This document shows positions 6,867 through 13,552 of a stretch of 17,745 nt of DNA, in pieces. How positions within the stretch are numbered: the stretch's first letter is position 1; every line of letters begins with the position of its first letter. The stretch covers positions 1-17,745 of the forward strand of contig JAHDCB010000015.1 of the NCBI GenBank assembly GCA_020630035.1, written 5' to 3'. The position numbers were made by a program, and so were the translations under genes. The notes below the pieces were generated by a model. The model was not told the origin of the DNA, did no database searches, and saw nothing but the letters and a program-made list of their open reading frames with translations. Source of the DNA: Gammaproteobacteria bacterium. GTDB taxonomy: Bacteria > Pseudomonadota > Gammaproteobacteria > Chromatiales > Chromatiaceae.

Positions 6867-7307
6867 ATGCCCGGTAAAGTCGAATTATTTACCGACGGTG
6901 CCTGCAAAGGGAACCCCGGCCCGGGAGGCTGGGGTGCCTGGCTGCGTTACGGCACGACGGAAAAGACACTCTGGGGAGGCGAACCAGACACCACCAACAA
7001 CCGGATGGAGTTGCTGGCCGTGATCAAAGGGCTGGAGGTACTGAAATGTGGCTGCCACGTTGTGGTCACAACTGATTCCAGTTATGTAAAACAAGGCATT
7101 ACCACCTGGATTCATACCTGGAAGCGCAACGGCTGGCGCACCAGCCAGAAAAAACCGGTCAAAAATGTCGATTTATGGCAGCAATTGGAGCAGGCATGTG
7201 CCCGCCACCAGATTGACTGGGTCTGGGTGAAAGGCCACGCCGGGCACCCGGGTAACGAACGCGCCGATCAGCTCGCCTGTCGAGGTGCAACAGAGGCCAT
7301 GACATGA
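6867..7307 (+). CDS. rnhA: Ribonuclease HI
   Basis: Cleaves the RNA strand of RNA-DNA hybrids, removing primers and R-loops. All catalytic residues fall at the same numbers as in E. coli RNase HI: D10 (LFTDGACKGNPGPGG), E48 (NNRMELLAVI), D70 (VVTTDSSYV), and H124 and D134 (VKGHAGHPGNERADQLA). The basic segment KRNGWRTSQKK (residues 86-96) corresponds to the substrate-binding handle. Length 146 residues (E. coli 155). The ATG at 6867 has only a weak upstream site. An eight-codon frame (ATG 6851 to TAA 6877) overlaps this start and could couple to it. The gene ends in an ATGA overlap with dnaQ. The head-to-tail rnhA-dnaQ order is Pseudomonas-like, unlike the divergent arrangement in enterobacteria. 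Identification is certain. Confidence 0.97.
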   Translation: MPGKVELFTDGACKGNPGPGGWGAWLRYGTTEKTLWGGEPDTTNNRMELLAVIKGLEVLKCGCHVVVTTDSSYVKQGITTWIHTWKRNGWRTSQKKPVKNVDLWQQLEQACARHQIDWVWVKGHAGHPGNERADQLACRGATEAMT

Positions 7308-8011
7308 ATGAACGACAGGTCATACTGGATACCGAAACAACCGGCCTGGATCCACAACAAGGCCATCGTATCATCGAGATCGGCTGTGTTGAACTGATCA
7401 ACCGTAAGCTGACTGACAACAATTTTCACCACTATCTGCAACCAGACCGGCAGATAGACGAAGGCGCCGTCAAGGTACATGGTATTACCGACGCATTTCT
7501 GCACGACAAACCACGTTTTGCCGCTATTGCTGACGCACTGATCGACTACCTGCAAGGTGCAGAAGTCATCATCCATAATGCCCCGTTTGACGTCGGCTTT
7601 TTAAATGCCGAATTTGCCCGGCTGGCAACGCCACATCAGATGGCAAACTTGTGCCGGACCATTACCGACACGCTTACCCTGGCGCGTACCCGCCATCCGG
7701 GCCAGCGCAACAATCTGGACGCACTGTGTACCCGGTACCAGATAGATAACACCGAGCGTACCCAACACGGCGCATTGCTGGACGCCACGATACTGGCGCG
7801 TGTCTATCTCGCCATGAGCAGTGGCCAGAAAAGCCTGCAACTGGTGCAGCGCAATCACCGGAAGACTGATACCGCGCGCCGCATCCGGCCCGATATCAAC
7901 TTGCCGCACATGGCCCCAACCAGCGCTGAGCTGGCTGCACATGAAGATTACCTGAACAGACTGGATCAGGCATCCGGTGACAATACCGTCTGGCGCCGCA
8001 TGCATGGCTGA
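7304..8011 (+). CDS. dnaQ: DNA polymerase III epsilon subunit (3'-5' proofreading exonuclease)
   Basis: Proofreading exonuclease of the replicative polymerase core, binding alpha and theta or a substitute. The DEDDh motifs are all present: Exo I VILDTETTGLDP (D9, E11), Exo II IIHNAPFDVGFLN (D96), Exo III QHGALLDATILA (H155, D160). The C-terminal tail after about residue 180 is the flexible linker and alpha-binding peptide region; it contains no recognisable domain. Length 235 residues (E. coli 243). The ATG at 7304 overlaps the rnhA stop as ATGA, and the product begins MNERQVILDTET, the standard N-terminus. The stop lies inside the start region of dprA, so rnhA, dnaQ and dprA are probably one translationally coupled unit. 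Identification is certain. Confidence 0.97.
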   Translation: MNERQVILDTETTGLDPQQGHRIIEIGCVELINRKLTDNNFHHYLQPDRQIDEGAVKVHGITDAFLHDKPRFAAIADALIDYLQGAEVIIHNAPFDVGFLNAEFARLATPHQMANLCRTITDTLTLARTRHPGQRNNLDALCTRYQIDNTERTQHGALLDATILARVYLAMSSGQKSLQLVQRNHRKTDTARRIRPDINLPHMAPTSAELAAHEDYLNRLDQASGDNTVWRRMHG

Positions 8012-9116
8012 GGCCAGTCTCACAGAGCAAGAAAAGCTGGCCTGGCTGGCCTTGCTGCTGGCCCCGGTCGGACCAGTAACCCGTAACGCATTGCTGGCCG
8101 AGTGCCCGGACCCGCAACAATTATTACGCACTCCACCCGCACAGGCGCGCGACAAATTTCGTGCCTATGCCAGAGCACCTGACTGGCCCACCGCAGAAGC
8201 CCACCTGAGCTGGCTGCAACAACATGCCATCCACCTGATTCCTATCACCGATACCGCCGCATACCCTACCTTATTACACCGCCTGACCGACGCACCCTCT
8301 GCCTTATTTATACACGGCAACCCGGACTTGTTACACCTGCCGCAACTCGCCGTCGTCGGTAGTCGTCATGCCAGCCAGAGCGGCTTTGCGACCGCGCAAC
8401 GATTTTGTGCGCACCTGGCACAACATGGCATGGCGATCACCAGCGGCATGGCACTTGGAATTGACACTGCCGCGCATCAGGGCGCCTTATCCGTACAGGG
8501 CCATACGATCGCCGTAGCTGGCACCGGGCTGGATCGGGTCTATCCGGCACGCAACCATCAACTCGCTCACCAGATTGTGCAGCAGGGTGCCCTGATCTCA
8601 GAATACCTGCCAGGCACCAAACCACTACGCCACCATTTTCCACGACGCAACCGGGTGATCGCCGGCCTGTCGCTCGGCGTACTGGTCGTGGAAGCAGCTC
8701 TGAAAAGCGGCTCGCTGATCACAGCACGCCTGGCAAACGAGCTGGGGCGAGAAGTGTTCGCCATCCCCGGTTCGATCCACAACCCACTGGCACGCGGCTG
8801 TCATCGCCTAATTCGCCAGGGTGCCAAACTGGTTGAAACTGCCGAGCATATTATCGAAGAACTCGGCGCGGCACTCAGCGAGCTATCACTCAGCCTGGAA
8901 CAACCACCACCCAGCACCGAGCCTGGCACGACTGCACTGACAGATGAACATCAGGCACTCCTGGACGCGATGGGATTTGATCCGGTATCAGCCGACCAGC
9001 TGGTGCAGCGTACTGGTATGAGCGCCGCCGAAGTCTCTTCCGTTTTATTGTTACTGGAGCTGCAAAGTCAGGTATCATCCGCACTAGGCGGTTTATTCCT
9101 GCGTACGCCAGCATAA
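8004..9116 (+). CDS. dprA: DNA-processing protein DprA (Smf)
   Basis: Binds incoming single-stranded DNA in transformation and loads RecA; in many species that are not known to be competent its role is unclear. The Rossmann-like core is clear: VVGSRHASQSGFATAQRF, ITSGMALGIDTAAHQGAL, VAGTGLDRVYPARNHQL, FPRRNRVIAGLS and SGSLITARLANELGREVFAI. A C-terminal winged-helix-like DprA domain follows (about residues 310-370: LLDAMGFDPVSADQLVQRTG). From the ATG at 8004 the protein is 370 residues, close to E. coli Smf (374). It overlaps dnaQ by eight bases. An upstream GTG at 7977 would add nine residues; neither start has a strong ribosome-binding site, so the length argument decides. topA follows 22 bases later. 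No other competence genes are in this window. Identification is certain, start moderately so. Confidence 0.95.
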   Translation: MAEASLTEQEKLAWLALLLAPVGPVTRNALLAECPDPQQLLRTPPAQARDKFRAYARAPDWPTAEAHLSWLQQHAIHLIPITDTAAYPTLLHRLTDAPSALFIHGNPDLLHLPQLAVVGSRHASQSGFATAQRFCAHLAQHGMAITSGMALGIDTAAHQGALSVQGHTIAVAGTGLDRVYPARNHQLAHQIVQQGALISEYLPGTKPLRHHFPRRNRVIAGLSLGVLVVEAALKSGSLITARLANELGREVFAIPGSIHNPLARGCHRLIRQGAKLVETAEHIIEELGAALSELSLSLEQPPPSTEPGTTALTDEHQALLDAMGFDPVSADQLVQRTGMSAAEVSSVLLLLELQSQVSSALGGLFLRTPA

Positions 9117-9138
9117 CGTCAAGATAGAGAATGCACAC

Positions 9139-11421
9139 ATGAACCTGGTGATTGTTGAATCTCCGGCGAAAGCAAAGACGATCAAGAAATATCTCGGTGC
9201 TGATTTTGACGTACTCGCCTCGTATGGCCATGTTCGCGATCTGATACCGAAAGAAGGCGCCGTTGATCCAGCGCGCAGCTTCGCCATGCGCTATCAGGCG
9301 ATAGAACGCAATGATCGGCACGTCCGCGCCATTGCACAAAAACTGAGCAAAGCAGACACACTGTATCTGGCCACTGACCCGGATCGGGAAGGTGAAGCAA
9401 TCTCGTGGCACCTGTACGAACTACTGCAAGAACGCAAACAACTCAGCAACAAAACTGTACACCGGGTAGTATTTAACGAAGTCACCCGCAAGGCAGTACA
9501 AGCAGCAGTCGCAAACCCGCGAGAATTGTCGATGGCATTGGTGAATGCCCAGCAGGCACGGCGCGCACTGGATTACCTGGTAGGCTTTAACCTGTCGCCC
9601 CTGTTATGGAAAAAGGTACGACGCGGCCTGTCTGCCGGACGGGTACAAAGCCCGGCATTACGTATGATCGTCGAGCGCGAAGCCGAAATCACCGCGTTTC
9701 AGCCACAAGAATACTGGACCATCACCGCCGATACCATCAAGGATAAACAGCCCTTCAGTGCGAAACTGACACAACTGGCAGGTGAAAAAATCAGTCAGTT
9801 TTCAATCACCCAAGCAGAACAGGCGGAGGCGGCGGAAGCAGCGATCACCCAAGCAGCCCGGGGGCAGTTGTTGGTACAACAGGTCAGCAAAAAACAACGC
9901 AAACGTAACCCGGCAGCGCCCTTCACGACCTCCACCTTACAGCAGGAAGCAGCACGCAAGCTGGGCTTCACCACCCAGCGCACCATGCGTGTCGCACAAC
10001 AACTGTACGAAGGCATTGATATCGGCTCCGGTGCTGTCGGGTTGATCACCTACATGCGCACCGACTCAGTCAACCTGTCAGACGAAGCCATTGCAGAGCT
10101 ACGTGATCACATCACACAAACGTATGGCGCCGACCACATACCGCAACAACCACGCCGGTATCGCACCAAGGCGAAAAATGCACAGGAAGCACATGAGGCC
10201 ATCCGGCCCACAGCAGTCGCACATACACCAGACCAACTAAAGGCACACCTGAAAGCAGAACAACTGAAGCTGTATACCCTGATCTGGAAACGCACCGTCG
10301 CCTGCCAGATGATTCACGCCACCATTGATACCGTCGCCGCCGACCTGCAGGCCGGGGTCGGCAACCTGTTTCGGGCCAATGGTTCAGTGATTGCGAATCC
10401 GGGCTTTATGCAGGTCTATCAGGAAGGCAAAGATGATGCCAAGGCAGCCGACGATAATGAACGCCGGCTACCAGTGCTACAAGAAGGTGAGCAGCTACCC
10501 CTATCCGCACTGCGTCCGGAACAACACTTTACCGAGCCACCACCACGTTACAGCGAAGCGAGCCTGGTGAAGACCCTGGAAGAACACGGCATCGGACGCC
10601 CCTCAACCTATGCCTCCATCATCAGTACCCTCCAGGATCGTGACTATGTGGAGCTGGAAAAAAAGCGTTTCCAGCCCACAGACGTTGGCCAGGTCGTCAA
10701 TCGCTTTCTGAGCAGCCACTTCACGCAATATGTCGATTACGACTTTACCGCCCGGCTAGAAAATGACCTGGACGCGGTGGCACGAGGCGAGGACGACTGG
10801 GTACCTTTGCTGGAAAAATTCTGGCAGCCGTTTATCGAGCGAGTACAACACACCGACCTGAATGTCACCCGGTCTGATGTCACCCAGGAAAAGATTGACG
10901 AACAATGCCCGAAATGCGGGGCCACACTCTCCATCCGGCTGGGGCGCAACGGTCGGTTTATTGGTTGCACTGGCTATCCTGAATGCGACTACACCCGCAA
11001 CCTGAACGAAGATGCCGCCAGCACCCGCCCGGAAGCAGAACAGGTCGGGCGTGACTGCCCGAAATGTGACTCAGCTCTGGTATACAAACAGGGGCGCTAT
11101 GGCAAATTTATTGGCTGTTCAGGTTACCCGACATGTCGCCATATAGAACCACTGGAAAAACCCAAAGAAACCGGGGTCACCTGCCCGAAATGCCATACCG
11201 GCGAACTACTACAGCGCAAATCCCGGCGTGGCAAAATATTTTATTCCTGCGCGACTTACCCGACCTGCGACTATGCCATCTGGAACGAGCCGATCACAGA
11301 GACCTGCCCGCAATGCAGCTGGCCGATCCTGACCATCAAAACCACCAAACGGCGCGGACGTGAAAAGGTATGCCCACAGAACGAATGCCAGTTCAGCGTT
11401 CCCTGCCCGGAGTCAACCTGA
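9139..11421 (+). CDS. topA: DNA topoisomerase I (type IA, omega protein)
   Basis: Relaxes negative supercoils by single-strand passage. The Toprim domain has LVIVESPAKAKTIKKYLG (E7) and the acidic triad in LATDPDREGE (D80, D82, E84). The catalytic tyrosine is Y305 in LITYMRTDSVNLS. HEAIRPT and EHGIGRPSTYASII are further type IA signatures. The C-terminus carries four zinc-ribbon-like units beginning at about C590, C640, C682 and C723, each with two CPxC pairs or a variant; the last ends VCPQNECQFSVPC. Length 760 residues, shorter than E. coli (865), partly because the Toprim region is more compact. The ATG at 9139 is preceded by GATAGAGA. It follows dprA by 22 bases, the common dprA-topA linkage, without an intervening smg gene. 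Identification is certain. Confidence 0.97.
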   Translation: MNLVIVESPAKAKTIKKYLGADFDVLASYGHVRDLIPKEGAVDPARSFAMRYQAIERNDRHVRAIAQKLSKADTLYLATDPDREGEAISWHLYELLQERKQLSNKTVHRVVFNEVTRKAVQAAVANPRELSMALVNAQQARRALDYLVGFNLSPLLWKKVRRGLSAGRVQSPALRMIVEREAEITAFQPQEYWTITADTIKDKQPFSAKLTQLAGEKISQFSITQAEQAEAAEAAITQAARGQLLVQQVSKKQRKRNPAAPFTTSTLQQEAARKLGFTTQRTMRVAQQLYEGIDIGSGAVGLITYMRTDSVNLSDEAIAELRDHITQTYGADHIPQQPRRYRTKAKNAQEAHEAIRPTAVAHTPDQLKAHLKAEQLKLYTLIWKRTVACQMIHATIDTVAADLQAGVGNLFRANGSVIANPGFMQVYQEGKDDAKAADDNERRLPVLQEGEQLPLSALRPEQHFTEPPPRYSEASLVKTLEEHGIGRPSTYASIISTLQDRDYVELEKKRFQPTDVGQVVNRFLSSHFTQYVDYDFTARLENDLDAVARGEDDWVPLLEKFWQPFIERVQHTDLNVTRSDVTQEKIDEQCPKCGATLSIRLGRNGRFIGCTGYPECDYTRNLNEDAASTRPEAEQVGRDCPKCDSALVYKQGRYGKFIGCSGYPTCRHIEPLEKPKETGVTCPKCHTGELLQRKSRRGKIFYSCATYPTCDYAIWNEPITETCPQCSWPILTIKTTKRRGREKVCPQNECQFSVPCPEST

Positions 11422-11491
11422 AAATTGCGGACGCCTCTGCAAACGTCATGCAGGCAGCAAAGGCCCGGCACAGTCATTTTCAACGGTGCCC

Positions 11492-11520
11492 TTGCGTAAT
11501 TCATAACTGACAGCTATATT
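11492..11520 (+). promoter_or_regulatory. Sigma70-like promoter upstream of lysC
   Basis: TTGCGT (11492-11497) and TATATT (11515-11520) are separated by exactly 17 bases. The -10 box ends 12 bases before the lysC ATG, so the predicted transcription start would leave only about five to seven untranslated bases. The rest of the topA-lysC spacer (11422-11491) contains hairpin-capable stretches: GCCTCTGCA with TGCAGGC around 11432-11454, and GGCAC with GTGCC around 11467-11490. Neither has a T-run, so no clear topA terminator is seen. Consensus match only. Confidence 0.5.
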
Positions 11521-11532
11521 CCCATATCAATT

Positions 11533-12777
11533 ATGGCACTCATTGTTCAGAAATATGGCGGCACCTCCGTCGGCGACCCAGACCGGATCGCTGCCGTAGC
11601 ACGCCGTGTGCAACATACCCAGGCAGCCGGCAACCAGGTCGTGGTCGTGGTGTCCGCTATGTCCGGCGAGACCAACCGGTTAACCGCACTCTCCGGATCC
11701 GTGCACCCGGAGCCACCACCGCGTGAGCTGGACGTCTTACTGGCCACCGGAGAACAGGTGACGATTGCCCTGCTGAGCATGGCACTGGCCAGGCTCGGCT
11801 GCGCTGCCTGCTCCTACACCGGATCACAAGTCCAGATTCTGACCGACAACGCACATGGCAAGGCACGTATCCTGGAGATTGAACAAACCCAGGTATCTGC
11901 CGACCTGAATGCTGGCCGCGTGGTCGTGGTCGCTGGCTTTCAGGGTATTGACGAACACCGGAATATCACGACACTGGGCCGTGGCGGATCAGACACCACA
12001 GCAGTCGCTATGGCCGCAGCACTACAGGCCGACGAGTGCCAGATCTTCACCGACGTTGACGGCGTGTATACCACTGATCCCCGAATGGTGCCGCAAGCAC
12101 GTAAACTCACCCGGATCACCTGTGAAGAAATGCTGGAGATGGCCAGCTCAGGCTCCAAGGTATTACAAATCCGTTCAGTCGAATTTGCACATAAATTCCG
12201 TGTGCCACTGCGAGTCTTATCCAGCTTCAGTGACACCGGTGACGGCACCCTGATCACGTTTGAGGAGAACCCAGTGGAAGCGGCAAAGATCGCAGGCATC
12301 GCATTTAACCGGGATGAAGCCAAGCTGACGGTACAGGGTGTGCCGGATCAGCCAGGCGTGGCACATCACATCCTCGGGCCGATCGGTGCAGCCAACATCG
12401 AAGTCGATATGATTGTGCAGAATACCGCACATGATGGCACAACCGACTTTACCTTTACCGTACATCGCGGCGACTATACAAAGGCACGCCAGCTCCTGCA
12501 ACACACCGCACAACAACTCTCTGCACGCGAAGTGAGTGGCGATGACAAGATCGTCAAAATTTCACTGGTCGGCGTTGGTATGCGCTCTCATGCCGGCATT
12601 GCCAGCCAGATGTTTGCCGCGCTGGCAGCAGAAAATATCAATATTCAGATGATCGCCACCTCAGAAATCAAAATCTCTGTCGTGGTGGCAGAAAAATATA
12701 CCGAACTTGCCGTGCGCACCCTGCATACGGCATTTGACCTGGATGACGACACTCAGCCTGAGGAGGAACAACGCTGA
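11533..12777 (+). CDS. lysC: Aspartate kinase (Pseudomonas LysC type, with two ACT domains)
   Basis: Phosphorylates aspartate, the first step toward lysine, threonine, methionine, isoleucine and diaminopimelate for the cell wall. The kinase domain (residues 1 to about 245) starts MALIVQKYGGTSVGD with K7 and continues with VSAMSGETNRL, ATGEQVTIALLS, TTLGRGGSDTTAVA and FTDVDGVYTTDPR. The two regulatory ACT domains follow: VQGVPDQPGVAHHILGPIGA with IEVDMIVQN, then VSLVGVGMRSHAGIASQMFA with INIQMIATSEIKISVVV. Length 414 residues, typical of monofunctional enzymes subject to lysine/threonine inhibition. The ATG at 11533 is fixed by the family N-terminus, yet no Shine-Dalgarno sequence precedes it (CCCATATCAATT). 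With the promoter 12 bases away, the transcript could be nearly leaderless. csrA lies downstream, the linkage known from Pseudomonas. Identification is certain. Confidence 0.97.
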   Translation: MALIVQKYGGTSVGDPDRIAAVARRVQHTQAAGNQVVVVVSAMSGETNRLTALSGSVHPEPPPRELDVLLATGEQVTIALLSMALARLGCAACSYTGSQVQILTDNAHGKARILEIEQTQVSADLNAGRVVVVAGFQGIDEHRNITTLGRGGSDTTAVAMAAALQADECQIFTDVDGVYTTDPRMVPQARKLTRITCEEMLEMASSGSKVLQIRSVEFAHKFRVPLRVLSSFSDTGDGTLITFEENPVEAAKIAGIAFNRDEAKLTVQGVPDQPGVAHHILGPIGAANIEVDMIVQNTAHDGTTDFTFTVHRGDYTKARQLLQHTAQQLSAREVSGDDKIVKISLVGVGMRSHAGIASQMFAALAAENINIQMIATSEIKISVVVAEKYTELAVRTLHTAFDLDDDTQPEEEQR

Positions 12778-12816
12778 AAACATGACTTCTGGCTAACGCA
12801 TCATCTCAGATTCGTT

Positions 12817-12825
12817 TGCTAAAAT
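12817..12825 (+). promoter_or_regulatory. Possible extended -10 promoter for csrA
   Basis: TGC followed by TAAAAT (12817-12825) fits an extended -10 element; no good -35 is visible upstream. If real, transcription would start near 12832 and the csrA leader would be about 245 bases and include the whole foldback element at 12873-13052. A second weak pair, TTGCGA at 12827 with GGTATG about 18 bases on, is less convincing. Confidence 0.3.
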
Positions 12826-12872
12826 CTTGCGACAGGTCAGTCGATACACAGGTATGACAGATTCGATACGAC

Positions 12873-13052
12873 CTCAGACCGGGCACTTTGCCTGGGGACG
12901 TTCTCAATTAACTGAATGGCAATGATTTTGAGCCATTTTTTGTGCTGACAAGGCGCAATAGTTGTTCTATTGCAACGAATTGCAACACAGTCAGCGCGGA
13001 AAAGGGCCAAAATCAAGCCTTGAAGCTGATTGAGAACGCCCCCTGGTCTGAG
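12873..13052. repeat. MITE/REP-like foldback element B in the lysC-csrA spacer (180 bp)
   Basis: The outer ends are CTCAGACC (12873-12880) and its exact complement GGTCTGAG (13045-13052). Inside, GTTCTCAAT (12900-12908) pairs with ATTGAGAAC (13029-13037). Complementarity continues through TGATTTTG and a C/G-rich block to GTGCTGAC on the left and GTCAGCGC on the right. The centre is a perfect seven-pair hairpin, GCAATAG (12955-12961) with CTATTGC (12967-12973). The left arm carries an extra stretch of roughly 11 bases next to GTTCTCAAT. The unit is almost fully self-complementary, with no convincing gene. Its ends differ from element A at 2375-2522, so it is a second family. The 3' end lies 25 bases before the csrA ATG, and it fills most of the 300-base spacer between lysC and csrA. 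Confidence 0.8.
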
Positions 13053-13077
13053 CCTATCAACTGCAGGAATCAGACTT

Positions 13078-13332
13078 ATGCTGATATTAACGCGACGCGT
13101 CGGAGAGCGCCTGATCATTGGTGACGACATCAGTGTCACCACATTGGGCATCAAGGGTAATCAGGTTCGTTACGGCATCACAGCACCCCGTGATCTGCCG
13201 ATACAACGAGAAGAAATCTATACCCGGACAGCCGCCACTATGGCTGATGTCCAACCCCGCTCTGACGCGAAAAAACTCGACTTAGCTCATTCAAACCGGT
13301 TATCATTGCCGGTTGAAGACGATACCCTGTAA
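13078..13332 (+). CDS. csrA: Carbon storage regulator CsrA (RsmA), with extended C-terminus
   Basis: Dimeric RNA-binding regulator that binds GGA motifs in mRNA leaders and changes translation or stability. Residues 1-50 follow the family closely: MLILTRRVGERLIIGDD, LGIKGNQVRYGITAPRDLPI and REEIYTR, with the RNA-contacting L4, R6 and R44 retained. The usual V42-H43 is I42-Q43. The protein is 84 residues, whereas CsrA is normally 60-70; the extra tail after residue 50 (TAATMADVQPRSDAKKLDLA and onward) is polar and ends in the acidic VEDDTL. The ATG at 13078 has AGGA at 13065-13068, nine bases upstream; that AGGA is itself a CsrA-type motif, so autoregulation is plausible. The frame is open upstream to 13030 but only through repeat sequence. 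tRNA-Ser begins one base after the stop. Identification is certain; the tail is unusual. Confidence 0.95.
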   Translation: MLILTRRVGERLIIGDDISVTTLGIKGNQVRYGITAPRDLPIQREEIYTRTAATMADVQPRSDAKKLDLAHSNRLSLPVEDDTL

Positions 13333-13333
13333 C

Positions 13334-13426
13334 GGAGAGTTGGCCGAGCGGCTGAAGGCGCTCCCCTGCTAAGGGAGTATGGGGTTAATAGCTCCATCGA
13401 GGGTTCGAATCCCTCACTCTCCGCCA
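13334..13426 (+). tRNA. serV: tRNA-Ser, anticodon GCT (reads AGC/AGU)
   Basis: A 93-base class II tRNA with encoded CCA. The acceptor stem is GGAGAGT (13334-13340) with ACTCTCC (13416-13422), followed by discriminator G and CCA (13424-13426). The anticodon stem CTCCC/GGGAG flanks loop CTGCTAA with GCT at 13368-13370. A long variable arm (TATGGGGTTAATAGCTCCATC region) and the T-loop TTCGAAT are present, all as expected for serine tRNA. It starts a single base after the csrA stop codon, so its 5' end must be released from a csrA transcript by RNase P unless it has a promoter inside csrA. No clear terminator is seen downstream. Confidence 0.96.
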
Positions 13427-13428
13427 CA

Positions 13429-13490
13429 CAGAATCGCTCCCTCCAACACCTGCCGCAGGATTGCTCCATCTATCCTGCCAGAATCGCTCC
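13429..13490 (+). repeat. Three imperfect short direct repeats downstream of tRNA-Ser
   Basis: CAGAATCGCTCC occurs at 13429-13440 and 13479-13490, and the variant CAGGATTGCTCC at 13456-13467, giving steps of 27 and 23 bases. The core GCTCCATC also appears inside the tRNA variable arm (13391-13398). AACACCTGCCGCAG (13445-13458) recurs with one change at the start of the next gene (13559-13572). The 126-base spacer 13427-13552 otherwise contains only a C-rich stretch. Replication slippage or duplication of flanking sequence is a simple explanation. Confidence 0.6.
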
Positions 13491-13552
13491 ATCCGTCTTT
13501 CCCCCTCCCCACACCCTCCGAACATCACCAACCTGAGGCTCACCTGTCACGC

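Noticed and set aside
7977..8003. GTG start for dprA, nine codons upstream
   Set aside because: Possible, but the ATG at 8004 gives a length closer to the family and a typical short overlap with dnaQ. Not decisively excluded.
7601..8155. 184-codon open frame on the minus strand across dnaQ/dprA
   Set aside because: It lies opposite two certain genes, has no recognisable motif, and its composition follows from the codon bias of the plus-strand genes.
8004..9116. dprA as evidence of a competence or DNA-uptake island
   Set aside because: dprA is widespread in proteobacteria next to topA regardless of competence; no pilus or com genes are in the window.
8890..9411. 173-codon minus-strand frame across the dprA/topA junction
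   Set aside because: Opposite conserved coding sequence, no family resemblance; treated as a shadow frame.
13030..13077. In-frame extension upstream of csrA
   Set aside because: It runs through the arm of element B; CsrA always starts MLILTRR, and AGGA precedes the ATG at 13078.
13334..13490. tRNA-Ser as an integration (att) site with a downstream repeat of its 3' end
   Set aside because: Only eight bases of the tRNA (from its variable arm) recur downstream, not the T-arm/acceptor end expected for an att duplication, and no integrase is present.
13379..13552. N-terminal extension of the M23 gene into tRNA-Ser
   Set aside because: It would overlap the tRNA gene and push the signal peptide 58 residues into the protein; the ATG at 13553 gives a normal signal peptide.
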